Assembly: GCF_900452415.1 (NCBI RefSeq)
Contig: NZ_UGNX01000001.1
Span: 3,162,001-3,226,000 of the forward strand
DNA from: Legionella cincinnatiensis
Lineage (GTDB): Bacteria; Pseudomonadota; Gammaproteobacteria; Legionellales; Legionellaceae
Length of the DNA: 64,000 nucleotides
Reading direction: 5' to 3'
The position numbers and the translations under genes are program-made. Within the stretch, counting starts at the first letter, position 1, and every line of letters begins with the position of its first letter. This document shows, piece after piece, positions 46,306-55,817 of this stretch. Below the pieces are notes generated by a model. It did not search any database and was not told where the DNA came from. It worked only from the letters and a program-made list of their open reading frames with translations.

Positions 46306-46710
46306 CTAGCCACTAGTATAAACGGTACCAGTAGGACCAGAAGTTTTACCACCGCTTGCGCCGAACATGGTTGTTCCAGTAATTCCTAAAATAGAAGGTA
46401 GGAATAATAACGCCGCTGCGATAAAAACTAAAGCAATTGGTGTTCCTATTGGAATTTGAGTTGGGTTATCTTTGTGCTGTTTAAATTTCATAATCGCACC
46501 AATAGAAAATCCCAGACCCGCTAAATAAGAACCAGCAGTGATTAATTTGGTTAAGTTTGTAAATGATGAGGTAATTTGTGATGCCATGGCACCAACACTC
46601 ATACCACCTGCAGCTGCATCTTGACTGACTAGAGCCAATATGCCCAAACAAACCATACTGGATAACCAATATTTATAACTTGATTTACTTATGACTTTAC
46701 TTTTCACCAT
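46306..46710 (-). CDS. icmD: Dot/Icm protein IcmD/DotP
   Basis: A 134-residue inner-membrane protein with an N-terminal signal-like segment and two further hydrophobic segments (about residues 62-80 and 88-110). It resembles IcmC/DotE and DotV in its MxxGAYLxGxxF-type pattern. I choose the ATG at 46710, four bases after GGGGAG; an upstream ATG at 46755 lacks one. It is in tandem with icmC. Its exact position in the apparatus is not well known. Confidence 0.92.
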   Translation of the reverse strand: MVKSKVISKSSYKYWLSSMVCLGILALVSQDAAAGGMSVGAMASQITSSFTNLTKLITAGSYLAGLGFSIGAIMKFKQHKDNPTQIPIGTPIALVFIAAALLFLPSILGITGTTMFGASGGKTSGPTGTVYTSG

Positions 46711-46755
46711 AGTTCTCCCCAATTTTAAAATTAAACTAAAAAACAATTTGTACAA

Positions 46756-47334
46756 TTAAGACCCATATAAGGTATTATTAATCATTTGAATAGTACCTAC
46801 TATATTAATTGCTAATATTCCTCCAAAAACATGGACTAAACCCTTTCCAGTCCCTCCTGGTGGTTGTCCCTGTGAAGCAGAACGTGCAATCAACACCCAC
46901 CCCCTTACAAAGGCAACTAAGCCAATGACTTGAATAAGAATCGTCAGTGATCTTCCAACGGGACTTGAAGTGCCAAAAAACGCATCCAGCGTTGGATTAC
47001 TACCACCTGTTGGGGCATACTGAAGAACATTTGTATAACCGAACGTCGTTTGCATCATTGTTTCAAATGCGGATGGAAAATAAATAAATAATGCACCAAC
47101 AAACAAATAAATTACAGGCTCTTTGATACTCGTATTACTCGACATCATTGTTCGGGCTTCACCATATACCTTTAAACTATATATTGCCTTGAATAAAAAA
47201 GCACAACCAATTAGATAAGCTCCCCCTGTAATTAAACGCTCTACAGGTATTAAATTATTTGCAACATTCACCAGAACGTTTATTTCACTTGATAACCAAC
47301 ACGCTGCTGTTCCGCCTGTACATGTATCAGCCAT
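46756..47334 (-). CDS. icmC: Dot/Icm protein IcmC/DotE
   Basis: An inner-membrane protein of about 192 residues with four hydrophobic segments. The INVLVNVANNLIPVERLITG pattern and the C-terminal GGILAINIVGTIQM segment are typical of DotE/DotP-type proteins. The ATG at 47334 has GAGG seven bases before it. The frame opens at 47346 inside icmG, four codons earlier. It follows icmG by overlap or a few bases. Confidence 0.92.
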   Translation of the reverse strand: MADTCTGGTAACWLSSEINVLVNVANNLIPVERLITGGAYLIGCAFLFKAIYSLKVYGEARTMMSSNTSIKEPVIYLFVGALFIYFPSAFETMMQTTFGYTNVLQYAPTGGSNPTLDAFFGTSSPVGRSLTILIQVIGLVAFVRGWVLIARSASQGQPPGGTGKGLVHVFGGILAINIVGTIQMINNTLYGS

Positions 47335-47342
47335 ACTAAACC

Positions 47343-48176
47343 TCAACTATCGTCTTGACTAAACCTAATTACTCGACCTGAGCTCGTTAACACGCGACCC
47401 TGTAAAGAATCTATTAGTTTAACTACCCCATATCCTTCGATTTTTGATCCTTCTCTTATTGTAAGTGTAGAACCATTTGTGCCAATTAGCCAAGCTCGAC
47501 CCGGAATTACTGCATTAATATAGTAAATTATTTGAGGTGCTGATGGTTGAACATGAATTACCCTCTTGATTAATTTAGGTTTTGTACGTTCCATCAACAC
47601 GTTAATTTCTTCAGATTGTTTTGCCACTTGATTGCTTAAATCACTGATCACTTGATTAAGCTTGCTGATTTGAGCGCTTAGAGCATTAACATTATTGTTT
47701 ACATTGCTCACTTGTTGATTCACTGAACTAACCTCTGATTGAACTGTTTGTTGTGTCGCTTCAATAGAGGCTACTTTTTGTTTAAACTCCTTGCCTATCT
47801 CAACAACTGGCTGTTGTTGGACTGGTTGTATTTGAGGCTCTATTGGTTCTTGTGGAATTTCAGTTTGAGGAATCTGCTGAGGCTGAGGAGATGGAGTCAC
47901 TTCAGCCACAGGAGCAGGATTTATATTTTCATCTGTAGGGACTTTATTCGATTTTCCAAAAAACATCCCACCAATAAATTTATACATTAACATAATAAAT
48001 ACAACAATGCCCACCGCTATTAAGGCATTACGCTTAATGTTTTTTCTTGGCCCTGCTCCGCCTTGTCCCATAGTAGTAGAGCTTTGAGGACTGTATTCAG
48101 GATTCTCAATAGACTCATTCTCTAGAGAATCTAATTCAGCGAATTTATATTCATCATTTTGATCATTATCTGCCAT
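47343..48176 (-). CDS. icmG: Dot/Icm protein IcmG/DotF
   Basis: A 277-residue bitopic inner-membrane protein of the core complex. A cytoplasmic acidic N-terminus is followed by a single membrane segment (about residues 50-70) and a Pro/Gln-rich stretch. A coiled coil of about 60 residues (VASIEATQQ to VLMERT) follows, then a periplasmic beta domain. DotF stabilises the core around DotG and binds some effectors. It lies between icmE and icmC with short gaps. Confidence 0.93.
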   Translation of the reverse strand: MADNDQNDEYKFAELDSLENESIENPEYSPQSSTTMGQGGAGPRKNIKRNALIAVGIVVFIMLMYKFIGGMFFGKSNKVPTDENINPAPVAEVTPSPQPQQIPQTEIPQEPIEPQIQPVQQQPVVEIGKEFKQKVASIEATQQTVQSEVSSVNQQVSNVNNNVNALSAQISKLNQVISDLSNQVAKQSEEINVLMERTKPKLIKRVIHVQPSAPQIIYYINAVIPGRAWLIGTNGSTLTIREGSKIEGYGVVKLIDSLQGRVLTSSGRVIRFSQDDS

Positions 48177-48188
48177 TTTTACCCGCCA

Positions 48189-51100
48189 TTAAATAGATTT
48201 TACGTCTTGAGTAAATAAAACCCCTACAGGAGTTCCTGAATAAACCTCGACGGTTGGAGGTGTATTAAATAATACCTGGGCTTGTTGTCCCCATGTCTTA
48301 CCAACTGTTGCCAACCCAATTACTGCATTTTCCAAAGTAGAACGACCAACACCATTCGCAACAGTCACATTATTTCCAGCCCCTGTTCCGCCAATAGTTA
48401 CTGTTGTATTTGCAGACTGGAAGGCATTTCCAAATCCCTCTAAAAATGAGGAAGCAAATAAAGAACCATAACGTAATAGATAATGATTGTTGGTTTTACT
48501 TGAAAGAGCTGTTCTTGCCGTATTGGGATCAATTGCATAGGCAGAAATCGAAATTGTTTTTGGTGCACCCGGAATTGACATTGTATTAAATGTAATGACC
48601 ATTTTGTTAGCATTTGAAGGTAAATTAAAGCTACCAATTAACTTAGTACCTTTAAGTCTTCCCGCAATAATTGTAGCAAGAATAGGCCCTGGTTCATCAC
48701 TATTGACTGAGGTATCAATCACGGCAAAAAGTACATCACCAGTCTTAATCATATTTACATCATTATTTGACACTATAGTTGTTGACTGAGTAGTAGTGCC
48801 CCCTGGTGCAGCAGAACCTGCTGCTGCAATTGCTACAGCTTTTTCTCCAGTATTTCCTTCACTATAAGCTTGCGTAGCCACACCTTTCCAATCGTTTAAC
48901 AATGCATTTGCTGCATTTAACATTTCATTACTTTTTTGTGCGATTTTTTGTTGGTATTTTTGCTCCGCAGCCTGCTGATTCTGTTTATTTAGTATTGCTT
49001 GTAGCTGCTGATTACTGTTATTGCCACCAGCTGGTGTTGTTGTAGCTGCTGCAGCTCCTTGCCCTACGGTTGGTATACCATTCAGATTAAATGCTCCTTG
49101 TTGCATATTTGGATTACCTAAACCAGCCACTTCTGATGACATAGAATTAACCCCAGCGCCTTGTATTTGAGAAGCACTTAATCCCGCATTTTTTAAATCA
49201 TCAGCACTATATCCAGCATCAACCAAATCTTTAGCTCCAAAACCTGCAGCTCTTAGCTGTGTTGCACTAAATCCTGCATCTTTCAAATCCTTAGCACTAA
49301 ATCCTGCATCTTTTAATTCAGCAGCACTAAATCCTGCATCCTTTAGTTCTTTAGCGCTATAACCTGCGTCTTTTAGCTCTTTAGCGCTAAAACCCGCAGC
49401 TTTTAATTGAGCAGCGCTAAAACCTGCATCTCTCAATTCTTTGGCACTAAAACCGGCATCTTTTAGTTCTTTAGCACTAAATCCTGCATTTTTTAAATCT
49501 GCAGCGCTAAATCCCGCGTCCTTTAATTCTTTGGCACTAAAGCCCGCATCTTTTAATTCTTTTGCACTAAAACCGGCATCTTTTAATTCTTTCGCACTAA
49601 AACCGGCATCTTTCAAATCCTTGGCACTAAAACCAGCATTCCTTAATTCAGCTGCAGTAAATCCTGCTTCTTTGAGCTCTTTAGCTGTATAGCCAGCATC
49701 CTTTAATGCTTTTGCTGAACATCCTAGAGTTTTCTTAATTGCCAAAGCACTAACACCAGACGCTCTTGCTCTTTTCAAAGATTCAACACTGCAATCGGCG
49801 ACCCGTCCAGCTGCAATTGTATCTGCTGGAGTGAGCCCTGCATTTGCTAAGTCCTTATTAGTATATCCACCTGTAAGTAGTTGCGAAGGTGTAAATCCTG
49901 CATCAAGCAAAGATTGAGCACCAAAACCTGCATTTTTTAAATCTGACGCAGTAAACCCAATATCCTTTAAATCTTTAGCAGTAAATCCTGCATTCTTTAA
50001 ATCAGCGGCACTAAATCCTGCATTCTTTAAATCAGCGGCACTAAATCCTGCATTTTTTAATTCAGCAGGGGTAAATCCCACACTTCTTAGATCTTCAGCA
50101 CTAAATCCAGCATTTTTTAAATCTGCAGCACTAAATCCAGCTGCTTTTAATTGTTCTGCGCTGCATCCTGCATTTTGTCTAATAAGTGCTGCACTAACTC
50201 CCGCTGCTCGTTCTCTTTTTAGTGCAGCGACATCACAGCCAGCATTCTTTATTGCATCGGCATTAAATCCTAACGCCAATGGCCCCTGTGCTGCATTGAT
50301 ATCTGCAGGAGAATAGCCTGCGCCAGCAAGGGCTTGCGGCGTAAAACCAGCATTTAATAAGTCTCGAGCATTATACCCTGCTGCCTTCAGCGCTGCGGGA
50401 GTAAAGCCCGCATTTTTCAAATCCTTAACACTAAATCCTGCATTTTTTAAATCTGCAGCGCTAAATCCTGCATTTTTTAAATCTGCAGCACTAAATCCTG
50501 CATTTTTTAAATCCGTAGCACTAAATCCTGCATTTTTTAAATCTGCGGCACTAAATCCTGCGGCCTTTAACTGGGCTGCACTACATCCCGCATATCGTGT
50601 AATGAGCTCTGCACTAATTCCTGCGGCCTTTTCTCTTCTTAAAGCATCTACATCACACCCCGCTTTCTTTATATCGTCAGGCGTAATTCCTGGTGGTAAT
50701 TGTCCTTGTGCAGCATTGATATCTGCTGGAGAATAGCCTGCAGTAGTAAGATCTTGCGGTGTAAAACCAGCATTTAATAAATCTCGAGCAGTATACCCTG
50801 CTGCCTTTAGTTCCGCAGGAGTAAAGCCCGCGTTTTTCAGATCTCTTGCACTAAATCCTGCATTTTTTAAATCAGAAGCGGTAAAGCCTAAAGCTTTTAG
50901 ATCGCCAATACTAAATCCTGCATTTTTTAAATCTGCGGCAGTAAAACCTGCATTTTTTAAATCTGTTGGACTAAACCCTGCTGCTTTTAGATCTGCAGCA
51001 CTAAACCCTGCTGCCTTTAAATCAGCCGCGCTAAATCCTGCTGCCTTTAACTCAGCGGCACTAAATCCTGCATCTTTTAAATCAGCTGCGCTAAACCCTG

Positions 51101-52763
51101 CTGCTTTTAATTGGGCTGCGCTGCATCCCGCATATTGTCTAATAAGCGCTGCACTAACTCCTGCTGCCCTTTCTTTTTTTAAGGCCTCAACGTCACATCC
51201 TGCTTTCTTTATATCATCAGGAGTAATTCCTGGGGGTAACAGCCCCTGCGCTGCATTGATATCCGCAGGAGAAAAACCTGCAGCCTGTAGTGCATCAGAA
51301 GAAAAACCTGCATTTTTTAGATCTCTTGCGCTAAATCCGGCTGCTCTTAAGTCTGCTGGATTAAATCCTGCATTTTTTAGATCCTGAGCACTAAATCCTG
51401 CCTCTTTTAAGTCTGCGGCGCTAAGTCCCGCTGCTTTCAAGTCTGCTGCACTAAATCCTGCATTTTTTAAATCTTTAGGACTAAAACCAGCATTCTTTAA
51501 ATCATTGGCAGTAAAGCCTGCTGCCCTTAGAGCTGCCGCACTACATCCCGCATATTGCTTAATAAGTGCAGCACTAACTCCTGCTGCCCTTTCTTTTTTT
51601 AATGAATCAACATCACACCCCGCTTTTTTAACATCGTCGGGAGTAATTCCAGGGGGCAACTCTGCTTCTGCTTCTTTAATGTCTGCTGGAGAATAACCTA
51701 AACTTGCAAGATCCTCTGGAGTAAATCCTGCATTTAATAAATCCCTAGCAGAGTACCCTGCAGCCTTTAGTTCTGCGGGTGAATAACCTGCTCTTTTTAA
51801 ATCTGCTGCACTAAATCCTGCATTACGTAATTCTTTAGCAGTAAAACCTGCTGCTTTTAATTGTGCCGCACTACATCCACTAATCCGTCGAATAGCAGAA
51901 GCAGTAACACCTGACTTACGCAATTTAGTTAAAGCATCAACGCTACACCCCGCTTTTAAAACATCAGCGGCACTCACTCCGTTAGGTAAACCACTGGCTT
52001 TAGCGATTTCCTCTGGAGAATATCCTGCCCCTTTAAGTTCATCATCAGAAAAACCTGCATCCTTAAGCTCTTGGGCTGTAAATCCTGCATTGCGTAATTC
52101 GCAAGCATTAAAACCACAATCCTTTAATCGGGCAGCACTATAACCTGCATCTTTAAGTTGCCTTGCATTGTATCCTGCCGCTTTCAGTTCTTTACAGGGA
52201 CACACTTGACCTAAATCTTTCAAGCCATAACCATTATCTTTTAGCTGTGCGCAACTACATGCCGCTTTTAAATCACTTAATTGAGCTCCTTGACTTACAA
52301 CCTGAGATACAGTGGCTTTAGAGCATCCTCCATTTTGTAATGCTTGCAACCAAAGACTTTTTTGAGCACCCTCATCATTTTCTCTAGCTAACGTAACAAA
52401 ACCAACACCAGTTTGTCCGCCTTGTGAACCAATCACTCCAACACCTTGACCCAACGCTTGGGTTCTAATGATTGTTGGAATAGCGCTTCCCCCAGTTTTC
52501 TCTGCTTTTTGTGCCTGATTTATATTTTGCTCTTCCTGCAATCGAGCATATTGTGCTGTAGGATTAAGGACACCAGGAATTGACTGAATAGATCCTGGGG
52601 TATGACCAAGAGTCGCTGTAGCTGATGGCCCAGAACCAGCTCCTCTTAATTTTATATATCCTATCACTACAGCTAAAATTAATAAGGATAATGTAAAAAT
52701 AATAATAACCCGAGTCCGCGTATTCGAAAAAAGCGACTTTAAATTTTCTTTTTTTCCAGCCAT
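48189..52763 (-). CDS. icmE: Dot/Icm core protein IcmE/DotG with an expanded decapeptide-repeat region
   Basis: The central channel protein, which spans both membranes and has a VirB10-like C-terminal domain. Here it has 1524 residues against about 1048 in L. pneumophila. Residues 19-40 are the membrane anchor. Roughly residues 160-1200 are decapeptide repeats of the form AGFSAADLKN. The VirB10-like domain starts near 1330. The cysteine of GCDV/GCSV-type anchors recurs at codons 51945, 51615, 51195, 50655, 50235 and 49791, dividing the region into six modules. The frame is open throughout, and no stop or frameshift is seen. Copy number may be affected by assembly. Confidence 0.94.
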   Translation of the reverse strand: MAGKKENLKSLFSNTRTRVIIIFTLSLLILAVVIGYIKLRGAGSGPSATATLGHTPGSIQSIPGVLNPTAQYARLQEEQNINQAQKAEKTGGSAIPTIIRTQALGQGVGVIGSQGGQTGVGFVTLARENDEGAQKSLWLQALQNGGCSKATVSQVVSQGAQLSDLKAACSCAQLKDNGYGLKDLGQVCPCKELKAAGYNARQLKDAGYSAARLKDCGFNACELRNAGFTAQELKDAGFSDDELKGAGYSPEEIAKASGLPNGVSAADVLKAGCSVDALTKLRKSGVTASAIRRISGCSAAQLKAAGFTAKELRNAGFSAADLKRAGYSPAELKAAGYSARDLLNAGFTPEDLASLGYSPADIKEAEAELPPGITPDDVKKAGCDVDSLKKERAAGVSAALIKQYAGCSAAALRAAGFTANDLKNAGFSPKDLKNAGFSAADLKAAGLSAADLKEAGFSAQDLKNAGFNPADLRAAGFSARDLKNAGFSSDALQAAGFSPADINAAQGLLPPGITPDDIKKAGCDVEALKKERAAGVSAALIRQYAGCSAAQLKAAGFSAADLKDAGFSAAELKAAGFSAADLKAAGFSAADLKAAGFSPTDLKNAGFTAADLKNAGFSIGDLKALGFTASDLKNAGFSARDLKNAGFTPAELKAAGYTARDLLNAGFTPQDLTTAGYSPADINAAQGQLPPGITPDDIKKAGCDVDALRREKAAGISAELITRYAGCSAAQLKAAGFSAADLKNAGFSATDLKNAGFSAADLKNAGFSAADLKNAGFSVKDLKNAGFTPAALKAAGYNARDLLNAGFTPQALAGAGYSPADINAAQGPLALGFNADAIKNAGCDVAALKRERAAGVSAALIRQNAGCSAEQLKAAGFSAADLKNAGFSAEDLRSVGFTPAELKNAGFSAADLKNAGFSAADLKNAGFTAKDLKDIGFTASDLKNAGFGAQSLLDAGFTPSQLLTGGYTNKDLANAGLTPADTIAAGRVADCSVESLKRARASGVSALAIKKTLGCSAKALKDAGYTAKELKEAGFTAAELRNAGFSAKDLKDAGFSAKELKDAGFSAKELKDAGFSAKELKDAGFSAADLKNAGFSAKELKDAGFSAKELRDAGFSAAQLKAAGFSAKELKDAGYSAKELKDAGFSAAELKDAGFSAKDLKDAGFSATQLRAAGFGAKDLVDAGYSADDLKNAGLSASQIQGAGVNSMSSEVAGLGNPNMQQGAFNLNGIPTVGQGAAAATTTPAGGNNSNQQLQAILNKQNQQAAEQKYQQKIAQKSNEMLNAANALLNDWKGVATQAYSEGNTGEKAVAIAAAGSAAPGGTTTQSTTIVSNNDVNMIKTGDVLFAVIDTSVNSDEPGPILATIIAGRLKGTKLIGSFNLPSNANKMVITFNTMSIPGAPKTISISAYAIDPNTARTALSSKTNNHYLLRYGSLFASSFLEGFGNAFQSANTTVTIGGTGAGNNVTVANGVGRSTLENAVIGLATVGKTWGQQAQVLFNTPPTVEVYSGTPVGVLFTQDVKSI
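49139..52290 (-). repeat. Decapeptide (30-bp) repeat tract of icmE with higher-order modules
   Basis: Repeats of 30 bases encode AGFSAADLKN-like decapeptides. On top of that, anchor motifs (GITPDDIKKAGCDV then an AAGVSAALI and GCSAA segment) recur every 110, 140, 180, 140 and 148 residues. The anchor block itself spans 50 residues (26 plus 24), so the 10-residue period is kept. Near-identical neighbours such as the AGFSAKELKD series suggest recent local duplication. Confidence 0.85.
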
Positions 52764-53876
52764 TTATAACCCTTCTACCTTGAGCTGCATGACCTTCCCA
52801 TGCCAGGAAACTAATAATACCGGGGATTTTTGCATTTCATATGCGTGCGTCCCATCTGCGCTAGTCATACTTGCTAACCAGCCCGGCGACAATATAGTAA
52901 GATTGGTTCTAACATACATTCTGTCATTGGCTAACCAAGCACGTGCATCCCCTCCTGTAATAACCAAACGCTTACTTGCAGGAGGTGGCACACCGTCTAA
53001 AACATGAAGAAGTAATTCACTCGCTGAGGGAGGAATTCCCGTCTCTAAAGGCATTACTTTAGCATTGGGCCCATAACCTTGTACACGTAAATCAACTCGA
53101 TAATCTACGGCTTTTTGTCCTGGTATCAAGGTAAGCATCACTGGGGTATTTAAGCCTCGTAATCGAACCGCTAAATTGCCGTAATTGTATGCTTTCATTG
53201 CTTGAATCATGAGCGTATTACTGGTTTTATCCCATACAATATTAAAAGCATTAGGATCGCCTAAATCATATGCTCCAATTGGCCAAGGAGCTCCTGATGA
53301 ATCAAGAAATACTAACGAAGAAACAAATCCTTGTGCCAAACGAATTACGGGTGGAGTAGAACCTGGAGATAAGTTAACAAATTGAGAAGTTGCTGTAGGT
53401 TTTGGCGGTGTTCCTGCCGGTGCAGCCTTAGCATATTCCATAGTATCATTCATTTGCTTTAATTGTACGACTTGTTCCGTGTTTAGTGGATACAAATTTT
53501 TTGTCATATCTCTAAAAGCTTTATTATTGATTACCTCTTCATCATTTTGGCTTAATACCTGTTGATTCGCAGCAGGGGAAGGTGGTGGCGATTGAGGCGC
53601 CTTACTCGGTTGTGGTTTGGGTGCCTTATAAATATCATTCGCTAATGGGATAGGAATATCATTATTTTGATTTTGAGCAGGCGCAGCATTTGGTGTCTGC
53701 CCGGCTTGCGCCGCCTGATTTTGGCCCGCTGGTTGATTTTGTGACAAGCGTTGTTGCAACAAACGTAACTGCTGTAACGCTTGTTGTGCACTATCATCCT
53801 GTGCAAAAGATGAACCAATCATGGAGTAAGTTCCGCAGAGAAAACAAAATTTTACAAACCAATTCAACTTGTTCAT
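52764..53876 (-). CDS. icmK: Dot/Icm outer-membrane-complex protein IcmK/DotH
   Basis: A 370-residue exported protein. A signal peptide ends at SSFAQDD. The next 90 residues are Gln/Pro/Asn-rich and low in complexity. A folded C-terminal domain of VirB9-like type follows from about residue 165 and ends in LVSWHGKVMQLKVEGL. DotH forms the outer-membrane core with DotC, DotD and DotG. The gene is in the icmM-L-K-E-G order, and its stop adjoins icmE. Confidence 0.95.
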   Translation of the reverse strand: MNKLNWFVKFCFLCGTYSMIGSSFAQDDSAQQALQQLRLLQQRLSQNQPAGQNQAAQAGQTPNAAPAQNQNNDIPIPLANDIYKAPKPQPSKAPQSPPPSPAANQQVLSQNDEEVINNKAFRDMTKNLYPLNTEQVVQLKQMNDTMEYAKAAPAGTPPKPTATSQFVNLSPGSTPPVIRLAQGFVSSLVFLDSSGAPWPIGAYDLGDPNAFNIVWDKTSNTLMIQAMKAYNYGNLAVRLRGLNTPVMLTLIPGQKAVDYRVDLRVQGYGPNAKVMPLETGIPPSASELLLHVLDGVPPPASKRLVITGGDARAWLANDRMYVRTNLTILSPGWLASMTSADGTHAYEMQKSPVLLVSWHGKVMQLKVEGL

Positions 53877-54514
53877 TAAGATACCCCACCAGCGGCAGGC
53901 CCGACTACAAATTGTGATATACCAATTCCTCTAGGCGAATTTAAAGGAGAAACACGTGTAATTAACATAGTAACCACATTATTTTGTTGCGTAAATTCAC
54001 TAGCACTTTGATAGGTTACTAAGATAGGCATTTGAACACGCCAAGAATAATTTCCATTTAAGACCCCTTTTTGCAAAATAATAGGTGCTCGCGTTGCTAC
54101 AGCAGACACGATAAGTTTTTTAGCTTTCACTGCATCTAAGTTATTTGATTGTTGCAACGCATTAAGAAATTGATCCCAACCTTCAGGAGTAAAAAAACCG
54201 GAAGAAGCTTGCAATTCATCCCTATAATTAACGAAGTTATATGTAAATGCTGCGATTGCAGCCTGATTCGCCCATTGCAAAACCGCAGAGTCCGATTGAT
54301 TCGGTTCATTTAAAGGAAAAAGTGGGGTAATTCGACCATTAATGCTTGTAGCAAAATATTTGGGGGCTGGTGGATGAGTAATAATATACACCAACATAAA
54401 GGCCAGTATTACATTCACTAGAAGAGCAATTAACAACGCAAGGACTACTTTACGTTGACTATCCTTATAAAAAGTGTTTCTTAATGCAACAGTTGTCAAG
54501 GCATCTTGGGCCAT
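53876..54514 (-). CDS. icmL: Dot/Icm inner-membrane protein IcmL/DotI
   Basis: A 212-residue bitopic protein. A short cytoplasmic N-terminus precedes a single membrane segment (about residues 25-48), then a periplasmic domain of VirB8-like fold (FPLNEPN, WDQFLNALQQS, QSASEFTQQN). DotI forms hetero-complexes with DotJ (icmM), encoded just upstream. It overlaps icmK by one base. Confidence 0.95.
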   Translation of the reverse strand: MAQDALTTVALRNTFYKDSQRKVVLALLIALLVNVILAFMLVYIITHPPAPKYFATSINGRITPLFPLNEPNQSDSAVLQWANQAAIAAFTYNFVNYRDELQASSGFFTPEGWDQFLNALQQSNNLDAVKAKKLIVSAVATRAPIILQKGVLNGNYSWRVQMPILVTYQSASEFTQQNNVVTMLITRVSPLNSPRGIGISQFVVGPAAGGVS

Positions 54515-54532
54515 AATATCCTCGTGTATAGC

Positions 54533-54817
54533 TTATTCTGGTATCAATTTATCCTCACCATCCGATACTGGATCGGGAGGAAGTAATGCTTGTGCGGAAT
54601 AATTAGGAGACAGCATTGGACTTAATTTAATAGGTGGTGCCACTCCACTCGTTGCATAAAAATCCCGTTCGGGCTCTGTTAAGTACAGATAAAACAGCGA
54701 TAAACAAAAAATGCAACTCACTATTAAAGAAAAAATCAATGCAACTAAACCCCGCCTATATACATTAACATCAAACCTTTTACTTTTCTTTATCAAACTC
54801 CAGGTTTCACGACTCAT
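54533..54817 (-). CDS. icmM: Dot/Icm inner-membrane protein IcmM/DotJ
   Basis: A 94-residue protein related to the N-terminal part of IcmL. It has a basic N-terminus, one membrane segment (about residues 25-47) and a short periplasmic tail with a PxKLSPML pattern. It lacks the VirB8-like domain. It is the partner of DotI in the known complex. The gene sits between icmN and icmL with gaps of eight and 18 bases. Confidence 0.92.
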   Translation of the reverse strand: MSRETWSLIKKSKRFDVNVYRRGLVALIFSLIVSCIFCLSLFYLYLTEPERDFYATSGVAPPIKLSPMLSPNYSAQALLPPDPVSDGEDKLIPE

Positions 54818-54825
54818 CGCATCCC

Positions 54826-55383
54826 CTATGCTACAGCACGTCTAAAGGTAATTTCTACTCGAGCATTTACTGAGCTATCACCACCTTGAGTATACGCAAT
54901 TATAGGTTTATCACTCCCTAATCCCTGTGTAAATATAAAACGACTATCTACGCCTTGTGACCAAAGATATTCGCTAACTACTCGTGAACGAGCTAAGGTC
55001 AATGCATGCTCTCTTTGTGGGGATATATATTTACTGCTATAACTCGCTATATTAATTGCTATTTTGCGAAATTGCTTCAGGAATACGGCTATTTCATTTA
55101 ATAAAGCATATGACTTCCATTTTAAGTGTGGGGTTTCTGGTTCAAATAAATAACTTGCGGGAATACTAATCATATAATCTTGGCCTATGGTGATTACTTT
55201 TACCCCTTTTCTATTTAAGTCTTTTGCGAGCTTCATAATGGTAGCATCACAAGCTCCTAAAACTTTACAAGGGTACTTAGGCTCCTCTTTATCAAGAGCC
55301 CAATAATCACGACTACAGGAAGTTACCATTAATAAGGCAGCCAATCCAACAGCTCGAATTAGATTAATACGCACCACTCTCAC
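54826..55383 (-). CDS. icmN: Dot/Icm lipoprotein IcmN/DotK
   Basis: A 185-residue outer-membrane lipoprotein. The lipobox VTSC (Cys23) is followed by an OmpA-like C-terminal domain. Its peptidoglycan-binding pattern is kept: NIASYSSKY, then LARSRVVSEYLWSQGVDSRF and GSDKPI. DotK is part of the outer core assembly. It begins a unit with icmM, L and K. The 434-base upstream spacer probably holds its promoter. Confidence 0.93.
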   Translation of the reverse strand: MRVVRINLIRAVGLAALLMVTSCSRDYWALDKEEPKYPCKVLGACDATIMKLAKDLNRKGVKVITIGQDYMISIPASYLFEPETPHLKWKSYALLNEIAVFLKQFRKIAINIASYSSKYISPQREHALTLARSRVVSEYLWSQGVDSRFIFTQGLGSDKPIIAYTQGGDSSVNARVEITFRRAVA

Positions 55384-55817
55384 TCGTTATCCTCATATTT
55401 CAAAATAATAACCATAGATTCTGACTGTAGTTCTATTGCATTTTATATCTTTTGGAAAAGTCTATAAATCATTACGTTACAATGAATTCAAGAAAATATC
55501 TATTTTTTTAAAAATTTATTTATTGCGATACCTTTTTTTGAAAAAAAACAAAGCACTTGGGTTTGTTTTTTTTCAAAAAAACAATTACCGCTTCTATTTT
55601 AAAACGGTTTCACTCTTATTCAGAAGATAAAAGACATACCAACAAAATAGAAATTTTCGAAATGTAAGGTAGAAAAGAATGTTGTATACCAAACTCGAGG
55701 TATGCGTGTGTTTAGAACACTGCAAAGAATTATCTTTTGCAGTAAGGTTTAGAAAAAATAAGTTTAGCCATGGAACACATGGCTAATAAAATAAAGTTCA
55801 CAACAAAAGATAGAGCA
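55384..55817. other. 434-base spacer between icmN and icmO; promoter/terminator region
   Basis: It holds a terminator for icmO (55766-55784) and AT-rich DNA with long A and T tracts (55490-55580). An open frame on the plus strand (55436-55630) is AT-rich and hydrophobic and looks spurious. A promoter for icmN-M-L-K-E-G-C-D would be expected here. Confidence 0.55.
55766..55784 (-). terminator. Rho-independent terminator after icmO
   Basis: On the minus strand AGCCATG, loop TGTTC and CATGGCT are followed by AAACTTATTTTTTCT. It is 33 bases past the icmO stop and would end the icmP-icmO unit. Confidence 0.8.

Noticed and set aside
49139..51800. Regular 30-base repeats that resemble a CRISPR array
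   Set aside because: The repeats are contiguous, vary like codons, have no unique spacers, and translate into the IcmE decapeptides. No cas genes are near.
55436..55630. Plus-strand open frame in the icmN-icmO spacer
   Set aside because: It is a Phe/Lys/Leu-rich frame in a poly-A/T region without a ribosome site, typical of chance in AT-rich DNA.
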